Assembly (NCBI GenBank): GCA_036346225.1
Contig: JARFIW010000899.1
Span: 434,001-498,000, forward strand
Direction of reading: 5' to 3'
DNA from: Platerodrilus igneus
Taxonomy: Eukaryota > Arthropoda > Insecta > Coleoptera > Lycidae
DNA: 64,000 nucleotides
Positions 35,379 through 45,960 of this stretch are shown here, one piece after another. A program made the position numbers and the translations under genes. Under the pieces are notes generated by a model. The model made no database searches and was not told the DNA's origin. It was given only the letters and a program-made list of their open reading frames with translations. The first letter of the stretch is position 1; each line of letters starts with the position of its first letter.

Positions 35379-35857
35379 TTGGGAATTGGAAAACATTTTT
35401 AACATGTTTCTATTTATACAATTGCGAGATTTCTAATTTTATGTCTTATTTTACCGAGATTCAGTGAAGGGGTTAAGCAACCTGTGGCTACCAAGATCCC
35501 CAACATTTATAATTTGCCGAAATAATGGTTTTCTAGTTAATATGCTTATTGTTATGTAATTAGTTATTGTATGTATAGATAGAAATCATGTATGTAGGCT
35601 GTATTTCATGTTAATATCGCAAGGAAAACCCAGGAAAATCTTGCAATGCTACCTAGATATTGTGGACATTTGATCTTCATTTGTTATTTCTGTTGTTATT
35701 TCTTTTAGTAATGGAATCCATTGTTTACTGAAAGTCACGGATTCGTTTGCAACGCAGTTATTTTTATTTAGGGTTATATAGGCAGCTTCTTTGATTTTGC
35801 GTTTTGGTTGTTTTCTTCTTTGTCGATAATTTTGCGTCTTCCCATTTTATTTTATGA

Positions 35858-36513
35858 CTAGAGTCCCATGCATGTTGGCAAATCATGGATTTTCAAATTT
35901 TCTATTTTTATATATGATTTATGTTCTCTTAATCGAACTTCAAATGGTCTGGAACTTTCTCCTATATAAAACTTATTACATTCGCACGGTATTTTGTAGA
36001 TACAGTTTTTTGAACTTTGTATTGCGTTTTTGGGTTTTGTTTTTGTTAATTGTGCTCTTAGTGTATTGTTGGTTCTAAATACTGTTCTAATTCTAAATTT
36101 GTTTCCTATTCTTTGAATTTTTTCAGAGAATCCTTTTATGTATGGTATTGATAGTATTTTGTGGTGTGTATCGTTGTTTTTGTTTTCTTTTTCTTTATTT
36201 TTAGGGTTTTTATTCATTTCTTTCTCTATTATTCTTTTAGGATATTTGTTTTCTATTAGTGTACATCTGATTAGGTCTTTCTCTTTCTTTAAGATTTCTT
36301 CGTTTGATGATATTAATTTTGCTCTATCATACATGGTTTTGATAATTCCTCGTTTGACACATTGTGGGTGGTTTGAATCGAAGTTTAAGTATCTGTTTGT
36401 GTGTGTTGGTTTTCTATATACCGATGTATTAATTGTTGTATCGTTTTTGCTAACTAGAATATCTAAAAACGGAAGTTTTCCATGTTGTTCTAATTCATAT
36501 GTGAATTTAATAG
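35858..36513 (-). pseudogene. Penelope-like C-terminal part, block (c), longest open frame
   Basis: One uninterrupted minus-strand frame holds PFLDILVSKNDTT, RKPTHTNRYLNFDSNH, KRIIEKEMNK, FSEKIQRIGNKFRIRTVF and then the intact nuclease start CIYKIPCECNKFYIGES plus RPFEVRLREHK. Tyr-Ile-Gly and the downstream Arg and His are in place, so the GIY-YIG fold is best preserved here. It lacks the RT motifs A to C and so cannot move by itself. Confidence 0.8.
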
Positions 36514-37334
36514 TGGGACTCCAGTCATAAAATAAAATGGGAAGACGCAAAAATTATCGACAAAGAAGAAAACAACCAAAAACGCAAAATCAAAGAAGCT
36601 GCCTATATAACCCTAAATAAAAATAACTGCGTTGCAAACGAATCCGTGACTTTCAGTAAACAATGGATTCCATTACTAAAAGAAATAATAATAGAAATAA
36701 CAAATGAAGATCAAATGCCCACAATATCTAGGTAGCATTGCAAGTTTTTCCTGGGTTTTCCTTGCGATATTAACATGAAATACAGCCTACATACATGATT
36801 TCTATCTATACATACAATAACTAATTACATAACAATAAGCATATTAACTAGAAAACCATTATTTCGGCAAATTATAAATGTTGGGGGATCTTAGTAGCCA
36901 CAGGTTGCTTAACCCCCTTCACTGAATCTCGGTAAAATAAGACATAAAATTAGAAATCTCTCAATTGTATAAATAGAAACATGTTAAAAAATGTTTTCCA
37001 ATTCCCAAATTATTGAATTTATATAAAATTCACCAATAAAAATTAATCAGCTGATTTCACGTTAAGCGTATTGGCTACCTTAGGAAAGTCTATCCCAGGT
37101 CGCAACACAAATTGAAAGCAATAATTCTTTTAAACTTTAAAAATTTTTGCTTAGTGTACTCAAACCAAATATTTTAAACATCAATAAATCAAAGTAACCT
37201 TCATTTTATGTCATAAACGTCAAACTTGAAGTTTTTATTATTTTGACGACGATCCTTGGTCATGGATCGAAACGTAAATAAAGATCATTTTAAAAACTAT
37301 GAGTGGTTTAATTCCCAAAGAAGCTTAAGAAGAA
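36514..37334 (+). pseudogene. Penelope-like tail and 3' UTR, block (d)
   Basis: This starts in the middle of the nuclease region (WDSSHKIKWEDAKI-like text) and runs through the C-terminal WIPLLKE to a stop near 36735, then about 600 bp of 3' UTR. It is the inverted counterpart of 33310-32486 and carries the ribozyme-like motif noted at 37240-37275. Confidence 0.7.
37240..37275 (+). other. Hammerhead-ribozyme-like motif in the Penelope-like terminal repeat
   Basis: The sequence tttGACGA followed by a stem CGATCC/GGATCG around ttggtcat, then GAAACG, resembles the CTGANGA-stem II-GAAA core of the small hammerhead ribozymes known from Penelope-like elements. The first core base differs and the cleavage-site strand is not convincing. 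The same motif occurs in the inverted repeat at 32535-32575 (minus), so the hairpin is kept in both ends. Confidence 0.35.
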
Positions 37335-38440
37335 GCTTCTACCTTTTTCTTGTCCGCTTCTCCTACTGTCCAGGCTTCACAGCCCTACAGTGCTGTGCTC
37401 CACACATATATTTTAAGCAATCTTTTCCTTGTTTCTATGTTTGTGGTCTTTGAGCACAGTAGTTGCTTTTTCTTGTTAAATGTAGCACGACCTTGTGCTA
37501 ATCTTTGTTTTATATCTTTTGTGCTTTTCCCATCTTGCGTTATTTGGCTTCCTAGGTAGCAGAAATTTTTAACCTCTTGTAAGTTCGTGTTACATACTTG
37601 TATTCTTGTTTTTGATTTATTTTCCCCACCTTTGCATACTAGAACTATAGTTTTAGTTTTGTTAATTTTCATACCGTATCTCTCTGTTAGAACCGTTTCC
37701 ATTTCATTAAGAGCAGCTTCTAACTCTTCCTTGCTAGATGCTAATACCGCTATATCAATATCTAAGCATATCAATTTTTTGTCTCTGCATAGTAATTCCA
37801 AATGTCTTCCTGCATTTGACAGTATTCATTGCCTCTTCTATGTACAAGTTAAAAATCAATGGGGATAGGGCACATCCCTGTCTCACCCCTTTCCTAATGT
37901 TTACTTTTCTACGTTCCTGCTCTAATTCTATTACTGCTGTTTGCTCTTTGTATAAGGTATGTACTATTTTTTTCCAATTTACATTGTCGAATGCTTTTTC
38001 CAGATATACAAAACCTATATACACGCTTTCCCTTTTTTATATTGTTTTCTCCATTATTACTCTCGGAGCTAAAATAACCTCCCGTGTTCCTCTGTTTCGC
38101 CTAAACCCAAATTGGTCTTCTCCTAGTATTTCTTCCGCCCGTTTTTCCATTCGTCTTTGTACAATTCTAGTTAATATTTTTGACACGTGTGCTGTCAAAC
38201 TTATTGTTCGAAAATTTTCACATCTATCCGCACCTTTCTTTTTCGGTATAGTTACTATGATGCTACGTTTGAAATCTTTGGGTATCTCGCCTGTCTCATA
38301 CATATAGCTTACAAGTTGGAAGAGACGTTCTGTTACTGCTTGTCCAGCAGCTTTTAGAGTTTCTGCTTGCACCTTATCTGTACCTGGCGCCTTACCATTT
38401 TTCAGACTCTTTAATGCTAATTCAAACTCATCTTTTGACT
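37335..38440 (-). pseudogene. RTE-like LINE A, reverse transcriptase part
   Basis: Minus-strand text in order: ETGEIPKDFKRSIIVTIPKK and ENFRTISLTAHVSKIL (38372-38160), EDQFGFRRNRGTRE, YLEKAFDNVNW (38010), GVRQGCALSPLIFNLYIEEA (37900-37840), then the catalytic region. The YADD box is lost: after LRY about five bases are missing, giving frame disruption at 37770. ERYGMKINKTKTI, FCYLGSQIT and KRLLKIYVWSTAL follow, then TVGEADKKKVEA up to the insertion point. It continues at 32430 beyond the Penelope-like insert. Confidence 0.85.
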
Positions 38441-39774
38441 ACATAAAAATTTTGAAAATTAAAAATGAAAATTTGTCGGAAAAATTTGATATTTAGGAAG
38501 TTTGAGTGATTTGTAACAACTTTTCTTAATACTTTTTTGTTGTATCTTAATCGCTACTTTTCATTTTAATCATAGGTGGCCTGATTTTGAGTTTAGAAAA
38601 ACCGAAATCACTCATAAAGATGTCCTGTCGTGGTCTACACAACTAATAAAAAATTTTGCATTGATTACTTTAAAAATAAAAAAGTTATTTGGGTGTCCTT
38701 ATGAAAAGTGAAACACGCATTTTCTGGGGAAGTGTCATATATACGACGTAGTTAATGCAAAATGGATTTCCGTACCTTTTTTTAATTTACTATTATAAAC
38801 TAAGTATACTGTTTTTGGGTCAATAGATCTTACGGTTTAAACCACGTCATTTTCTTATGGTTTAAAGCCGATTCTTACGTTTAAAAACGTCGATAAATAC
38901 AGTTAAAAAGTTCATAAATACATCGCGCAAAAGCGATGAAAAAGCGATGCCACGGAAGGTGGTAGCTCCACGCTTACACAGGCTTTAGCGCGGCCATCTG
39001 TCAATGACGTCACCAATGCACAAAATTAAGACGCGATAATCGGAAACATATAACTTTAAAGACAATTGATTATATCCGCGAACAAATTAAACTATGAAGT
39101 ACTCACATAATAGGTCCAGATTCCCACGAAGTACGCCAATCGTCCTTCAGGATAGGTTAAGACGGAGTCAGCACGTCCATAAGGGCGGCATGCTGGCCCG
39201 TATTAGGCAGTTAAAGATGGTACTGCTCCGGTGCTGTCGGCGGAACAGGGACATCCGGCTCGTCTAGGATCGTGCAGTACGGCTGCAGATTACCTACCTA
39301 TGCAGGGAAAGACGGGAACATGGTAAAGGTCGACAAACAAAGACAATCAGGCAAGGAAAACTACATAGGTAAAGATAAGGCACGATACGATACCTGACAC
39401 GACCACACTCCTTGAAGATCAAAGGCAAACAGCCACGTTCAAGCGTCTAGCGAAACCTCTCACCACTTTGTCCCTACTCCACTCGCGTCGCGCGATCTGG
39501 CGAAACGCACTGTGACGTAACGGAAATGCGCGCCCCCAGTCTTTTAAAATTGTGGCGCGAAACTTCCGTACATCAAAATTAACCTAAAACAATGTTTAAG
39601 GGCCAATTTGATTGGCACATAACATAGAGCAGACGTAATATTGTGTCAAACATCATAGATAATCTGTAGATACAATAATTTTACTTTGCTGTAATTAATT
39701 TATATTTTGTGATTTATGTAATACGACTTGTTATCCGCCTTCCAAAGAGATTGTAGTTAAGATCATTATTATTA
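38441..39774. other. Non-coding stretch including a G+C-richer block
   Basis: No gene is supported. 38930-39560 is clearly richer in G+C than the surroundings, with cgcgcgatctggcg-like text. It could be the promoter/5' leader or LTR of an unrecognised element. Confidence 0.3.
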
Positions 39775-39960
39775 TTTTGTTTTCGACCTTACTTAAGGTC
39801 GGTTTGACGCAGCTCTAGCTTCTTCTCCATTCTGTGCTAATCTAAAAAGCTCTACATACCCTTCACAACCTAAATTTCTAATAGTTTGACTAATATAGTT
39901 TGGTCTAGGTTTTCCTATATCCTTCTATCTTTTTCCTATCCAGCTGACTCTACATAGATA
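39775..39960 (-). pseudogene. 3' scrap of RTE-like LINE B
   Basis: The same 3' end as 40185-40330 (tcgaccttacttaaggtcggtttgacgcagctcta and the following 120 bases, about 85% alike) occurs here alone, upstream of the longer copy. It represents a separate short insertion or a duplication of the end. Confidence 0.55.
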
Positions 39961-40184
39961 TTAGCAACCTGATGGTTGTTAAGAACTCTAACATGTTTAC
40001 ATGATTACCATTTATAAGGAAATGAAATATAACCTGGTTATCCGCTTCAAAAAGGAAAAGTGTTAAATTATACGTTATGGTAAGGCTTAAGCAACGAATC
40101 GCTGCCAACATGCCGGACCGCTAACTAATTGTGAGTTATGTCATGGTGACATTTAGTTACCTGATTTTTATTTTTTTTGTTTTG

Positions 40185-42020
40185 TTTTCGAACTTACTTA
40201 AAGACGGTTTGACGCAGCTCTAAATTCTTGTCTATTCTGAGCTAGTCTAAAAAGGCCTGCATACCCTTCACAACCTAAATCTCTAATAATTTGACTAATA
40301 TAGCTTTGTCTAGGCCTTCCTACTCTATTTTTATTTGGTAGTCTATAATCTAAGACTTTACTAAATAGTCCCTCATGTCTTAACTGGTGCCCTATCATTC
40401 TATCTCTCCTGACCTTCAATTGTTTCCACATACAGGGTTCCTCATCTATCTTTCTATAAACTTCCTCGTTTGTTACTCTATCTGTCCAGCTAATCTTTAA
40501 CATTCTCCTATAACACCAAGTTTCAAAAGCTTTTATCTTTTCTTATCTACTTCTTTAATTGTCCAAGTCTCACTACCGTATAGTAGAACGCTCCACACGT
40601 ACGACTTTAAAAAACTTTTTCTATTATCTAAACTAATACTATTCTTTTTTAAAAACATTTTTCTAGCTTGAGCTATTCTAGCTACTATATCCCTTCTGCT
40701 ACGTCCATCTTTTGTAATTATACTACCTAAATAGCAAAATTCATCTACCTCCTCTAACTCGGTATTACCTATTTTTAATTTTGGTTTGGAACTAGGCTGT
40801 AACTCACTTGTCATTATCTTTGTCTTTACTGAGTTAATTCTCATACTATAGTTACTCTGTAGTATCTCATCTAAAATATTTAAAAACTCTCCTAACTCTT
40901 TTCTAGACTCTGCCATAATGGCTATATCATCTGCAAAACGTAACATGTCTACTTTCTGTCCCTGTACACTAATACCTATCTCTTTTCTCTCTCTAACTAA
41001 GTTTAAAGCTTCCTCAATATAAACATTAAAAATCAAGAGAGACAGTATACAACCCTGTCTAACACCATTTCTAATCTTAGCTTCCTTTTCTATTTCATCA
41101 AATCTAATTACAACACTTTGGTTTTTATATAGACTGTAAATAATTTTCCTATCCCTATGAGAGATTCCTATTTTTTGCAAAACCCTGAACATAACAATCC
41201 AATTAACCTTATCAAATGCTTTTTCTAAATCTACAAATGCGAAATGAGTCTTTTTATTTTTTTATAACCTTTTTTCGATAATTACCCTAATCATTAGTAT
41301 CGGTTCTCTAGTCCCTCTGTCTTTACGAAAACCATATTGGTCTTCGCCTAAATAATTCTCGGTCAAAGCTTCTACTCTATTTTTAATTATTATTGTTAGT
41401 ATTTTGGAAGCATGAGAAGTTAAACTAACCGTTCTAAAATTCTCACACCTATCAGCTCCTGACTTTTTTGGGATTGGGATAATAATATTTTTTTCGAAAT
41501 CTATTGGAACCTCGCCTGTGTCATATATTAATTTTACTAGTTCATATAATCTATCTAAAGTTTTCTGACTTGCATATTTTATTAATTCTGCGGGGAATAT
41601 CGTCTATCCCTGGCGCTTTGTTTAGTTTAAGATTCCGAACAGCTCTATCAAATTCCTCTCTTAATATTGAGAACCCTATTTCTACATCCTCTTCTTGGTC
41701 GTTCTCTAACTCATCCATATCGTCTCCCTTATATAAATCTTCTAAATATCTTTTCCATCTATCTGCTACCTCAACTTTATTTATTAGAAGCTCATTATTC
41801 TCGTCTCTAATACCATTATATTTTTTCCTATCTTCCCCAAAAAACTTTTTAACTGCCCTGTATGCCCTGTCTGTCTTACCTACTCTCAAATCATCTTGTA
41901 TTCCCTTACAATTCTCCTACATCCATTTATTTCTAGCTTTTCTACACTCATGTACTATCTTATTTCTAACTGTGTTATATTTTTGCTTACTTTCACTATC
42001 CACTTCTCTGAAAGTTAAGA
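40185..42020 (-). pseudogene. RTE-like LINE B, RT and C-terminal tail
   Basis: Minus-strand pieces run from about 42018: a linker (AYRAVKKFFGEDRKKYNGIR, NKAPGIDDIP at 41889-41590), TGEVPIDFEKNIIIPIPKK, CENFRTVSLTSHASKIL, EDQYGFRKDRGTRE, FVDLEKAFDKVNW. From 41192 one long frame has GVRQGCILSLLIFNVYIEEA, catalytic FADDIAIMAES (about 40935), FCYLGSIITKDGRSRRDI and YVWSVLLYGSETW. The tail MLKISWTDR, MIGHQLRHEG, RVGRPRQSYISQII, FRLAQNRQEFRAA ends at 40198. FADD is intact. The N-terminal endonuclease is missing (5' truncation), with a few frameshifts. Confidence 0.87.
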
Positions 42021-42440
42021 TCAATTGTGATTATTTTTTCGGACATTAACTAAAGAACATCCCAGATGTAGTAAATATAAATATAGCAAAAATTGTAAAT
42101 AGAGTAGTATTTTATTAAGATTTTTGTAATCGATGGACTAGATAAAAAACTTAATCGATTAAATTTTGTCAAAAGTGACCTAACTTTGAAGAGCCTTGCA
42201 GACCTGATAAATTCACTTATCTATGATACATACATGTTATAGGTTTGCAAAATTTGAGTTAAAGTTACTTAACTTGATTGTTTCTAATGAAATCTTGGCA
42301 AAAATAACATCATTTTAAAGCAATATATCATCGCCTAGGTAAAACCTATTTTACTTTTGAAGAGTTTTACGTTATAGGTTTATTTGTTTAATACATAAAG
42401 AACTATCATATTTGATTTTGAGATCGTACATCAGCAAAAT
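42021..42440. other. Non-coding stretch
   Basis: Nothing recognisable on either strand. Confidence 0.3.
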
Positions 42441-42623
42441 ATGCAGGTAGTACGGGAAGTGTGGGAAGTAACAAGGACATATATGAAGTATCGGGAAGTA
42501 CGGGAAGTATCAAAGAAGTACGAGAAGTATCAAGGAAGTATACCATACTTCCTAGGAAGTACCGGAAGTATATACTTTTTGGGAAGTAGTGTACAACATT
42601 TGGATCAGCGGTTTTCCCTCGGT
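42441..42623. mobile_element. Second, left-truncated GGAAGTA TIR element
   Basis: The right end tcagcggttttccctcggt and interior GGAAGTA run match 27211-27433; tatactttttgggaag and tgtacaacatttgg are shared. The left terminal repeat is missing or replaced. Confidence 0.65.
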
Positions 42624-43059
42624 AATGACATTCAATTAAAAACACATTTCGTAATTAAGAATGGTTCTGTAAATACGCAAATTTAAAGTTAGCATTTCCT
42701 ATTTTAAGAGACGTTATTTATAAAATACGAGTAATTAACGCAAAAATTGCGGATTGTTAATTAGGTTTTTCTTTTAATTGACAGCTTTTCAAGAAAAATG
42801 AATAAAAACTATGATGTATTAGATATTTTAAACAACAATTAAATAATAATTACTGCTTACCTTAGATATTGTAAATTAAAACCAAAGTAGCAAAGATTTC
42901 TCGGTAATTCGATACAACTAAAAACTGCGCCATGTAACGGAAAATTCATCACAGCACAAATTTTTAGATCATAAGCAGTGTCACCAATACTGACAGCACA
43001 ACGCCCATTTCGCTAAAGTTTCAGAAGTGGGTTGGCAGATGATCGTTTACAATTTCAAC

Positions 43060-43130
43060 ACTTGCTAGTTTTGTCAACTGATCCAGTTTAAGCAAAAACG
43101 TGTGTAATGGCATTGAAAAATGTAAGTTTT
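43060..43130 (+). repeat. Short dispersed fragment shared with the LINE segment
   Basis: ttgtcaactgatccagttta and gtgtgtaatggcat match 21783-21835 and the complement of 615-670. Confidence 0.5.
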
Positions 43131-43736
43131 ACATTACAGAGACAGACAGTGTTGTGGAAATGATTTTAGCACAAGAAGATGCCGAATGTATGCAAAACGG
43201 TAATTTACAATCCGATAAAGGACTATGTCCCATTGTTATCATTTGTCTTTAGATACTATTTTTGAAATCAGTTTGGTAAATGCATTGTTTAGAGAGCAAA
43301 CGGCACATACAGATACCTCAATCGAAAATTCAACTCTGTTAGAACCAGTACTGGGTCCAAATAAGTAGCAGCCCTCAGACAAAATTCCACTCGAACTCGA
43401 CAATGAAACTATAAGCTGGGATTATACAGTGAACAGGAAATGGTAGTCTACAGCTAATTTTAAAGGGCAATCCTAATTTGTAAGTATTAGACTTTTTCTT
43501 AAATCATAAGGGTCCCAAAAGTCTCATACGTGCTATGATTAAAATGCAATAAAAAAACGAAATAAATATTTAAATTATACATGTCTATAAGTAAATTATC
43601 CTCTTTTTCATACCTCCATTATCGAAAATATAAATTATAACAGTTTTAAGACTGAAGGCGGCTTATTATACCTCTTAAACTAATAGTAGATGTAACTATT
43701 TTAAATTTTACCGTTATATGTACTTGTTCTAGGTTC

Positions 43737-44353
43737 GTGCTTTGCAGTTTACAGATGGTTGATCAACTGGTATTTTTAGTATTAAGAACATATGATTCGA
43801 TGGAAGAAAAATTCAATTCAGGCAAGCAAATGCACAAGAAAATATGGGAAGAAATTTCAAAGGTTTTAAAGAAAAATGGATGTGATACGTTTTTGGACCA
43901 CGACGTGCTGCTAAGCTTCACAGCCTTAAAAAATCGTATAAAGCTATAATGGATCACCATGCCAAATTAGGCAATGATAAAAGAATTTGGAAGTGTAAGT
44001 GGATTTTTAATGTATTGTGTTTTTAGATTATGGAAGAACAGCTTGAAGTGAACTCTTGCCTCTTCATCAATTGGGCAAGAAAATAAAGAAAACGGTAGTA
44101 GTAGTACATCAACAACAGTGAATATGCAATTGGTATTTATTTATTTTTATTAGAAATTACATAAATGTAGTCTGAACATTTGATTTGATCCCTTTTCTAG
44201 AATGGTTAAAATCCAAAACAATTTAGCCACAGTTTTGTAAGTGGCTAAACCAAGAACAAAAGCACGAAGAATCGAGGTCTCAAAAATACAACATAAAATT
44301 GAAATGGACCAAAAATTCCTTACTGTACTAGAAAAGCTGGCGGAAAATAAATG
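43737..44353 (+). pseudogene. PIF/Harbinger Myb/SANT-like protein remnant
   Basis: The frame 43737-43949 reads LRTYDSMEEKFNSGKQMHKK, IWEEISKVLKKNG, then a C-terminal helix with FTALKNRIK. This is a trihelix/Myb-like DNA-binding domain of the kind encoded by PIF/Harbinger transposons beside the transposase. After intron-like A+T-rich breaks, the C-terminal part KIQHKIEMDQKFLTVLEKL ends at a stop near 44353. It lies divergent from nothing and convergent with the transposase remnant at 44723-45500. Confidence 0.6.
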
Positions 44354-44722
44354 ATTGCTATTAATTATTATATTGTATGTGTTTAGTGTTTGTTTATTAT
44401 TATTGTGTTAAGATCAATTAACATTTATGTTTGCAGTAATATTTTTTATCTTAAGTGGACTTTGATATTCTAATTAATATACATGCACGCTAAAATTAAA
44501 AGCAATTTTATTTTGTTGAACATTTAAACTAAAGTTTTTAATTATTATTTAATTATTACAAAATTACATTCAATATTTTCATACAATAAAACTAAAATGC
44601 CTACCTCGTATAGTTTTAATTTTGGAAATTTCCCAATATCATATTTCTTTCATAAACTCCAGCCTGATTTCGCATCGCTACAGGAAAAACATCTTCATTT
44701 GTTTCTGACATTAAAACAATAT

Positions 44723-45520
44723 TTATAATTTCCTTATGTATAGGACATATATTGTAGAATATGCAGTAAGCAACAATATATTCAGCAAACTTCTCATTCT
44801 ACCTTTCAGCAATCCAACGCATCTTTCTACAACCATCCTTGCTGATGAATGATGATAAATGTACAGGTTTTGTCTCTCAGTCAAGTGGCAATTGTCTCTG
44901 AAAGTAGCGAGCAAATGCTATTGCAATTTACATGCAGAATCACCCAATATATGTCTATCTGCAAGAAACTTATTGTAATAATTTAAATAATCTGAAACAT
45001 GAAATTGTCGAAAGACTCTGACCATGCACTGATCCAGGATACCCAGTATAATAGTGAACTATTAATGTTATGTGGTCACACGATCTGAAATAAGGCATAT
45101 GCAAAATAAATCATTTACGTTGCAATGCTGTATTTTCTACGAACCTGCAATTGAATTGAATGGGACCATTTGTGGTTCACATAATCAGCTGGATTATTCG
45201 TTAGTACATCAATTTGAATGTGAGTTCCGCCTACAGCTCCCATCGTATTCACAAACCCACTTACTGCAAATCCTTGAATCATTGTATGGACTTTATCTCT
45301 AATCTGTCGTTGTATAAATCAATTACATTTTCTAAAACAGCACTGGTGACTCTTTGCACAGACCTAACTGATGCAGCCTGTCCTATATTAAACAGACATA
45401 AAATTAGAAACGATTAATTACTTCTATGATTGTGCATAATCTGTACCTATATGAAGCATTTGTGGCCATTTACCAAATCGCAATCAATAATTGCTGACAA
45501 GATAGAATTATAAGACAACC
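44723..45520 (-). pseudogene. PIF/Harbinger transposase remnant
   Basis: Minus-strand text from about 45420: IGQAASVRSVQRVTSAVLE, MGAVGGTHIQI-like (about 45220), HSIQLQV-like (about 45120), YTGYPGSVHG (about 45040), LADRHILGDSACKL (44960) and FRDNCHLTERQ (44890). ARMVVERCVGLLKGRMRSL (44835-44790) closes the series. This is the order of the DDE_4-type Harbinger nuclease: GGTHI with D, GDSAY with D, and E in the VERxxGLLK block. Frameshifts between blocks show decay. Terminal repeats were not found. Confidence 0.8.
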
Positions 45521-45589
45521 CTTACTTTCAAACTAAATCCTCGCCTATGATTTCAAATACAAATTCGAACATAACCCTTGTCAATCTGA

Positions 45590-45960
45590 AGCATGTGCGA
45601 AGTTGGAATGAACACTATACAATTTTTAAAACAAGTATATACAGTTCGTTTGTGCCGCACAGTGCCAAAAATTCAGTGTTTGTGCTCAAAAGTTATGCAA
45701 GTTATTCGTGATTTAAAGTGGTCAATCCAACTTTGCAGGAGTTGGAATTGCCACGACGAAAATTGAAACTTTTTAACTTTTTTTTATTGCGTACGTTTGG
45801 TACTCCATTGGTGTTGCGTAGTACTAAAAATTCTGCGTTTGTGGTCAAAAATTGCGCAAGTTATTCGCGATTTAAAGTGACCAATGCAACTTCACGTGGA
45901 GCTGGAATGACCACCATGAAAAATTGGAAATTGTATTACTTTTTTTAGTTCATTTATTTG
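45590..45960. repeat. Terminal region of the DDE/USP-like transposon with 157-bp tandem repeat
   Basis: 45640-45780 and about 45797-45945 are two copies (tatgcaagttattcgtgatt against tgcgcaagttattcgcgatt, followed by ttaaagtg...caacttc). The outer end (agttggaatgaacactatac at about 45604) also occurs, inverted, at 56255-56280 next to the second copy of the transposon. It is therefore a terminal, non-coding part of that element. Confidence 0.5.

Larger units (their letters stand above)
32439..37334. mobile_element. Penelope-like composite (four partial copies, 4.9 kb) with 8-bp target duplication
   Basis: GCTTCTAC flanks both ends (32431-32438 and 37335-37342). Inside are four blocks. (a) 32439-33965 is the C-terminus plus 3' UTR on the minus strand. 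(b) 33966-35378 is RT to endonuclease on the plus strand. (c) 35379-36513 is a direct copy of part of (a). (d) 36514-37334 is the inverted copy of the outer part of (a). The outermost about 820 bp are inverted repeats of each other (aagcttctttgggaattaaa at 32493 and its complement at 37302-37325). Partial, inverted and tandem copies are typical of Penelope-like elements. One duplication around the whole shows it entered as a single unit. Confidence 0.75.

Noticed and set aside
41504..42049. 181-codon plus frame rich in Leu and Ser
   Set aside because: It is antisense to LINE B; the Ser/Leu richness comes from reversed Glu/Lys/Asp codons.
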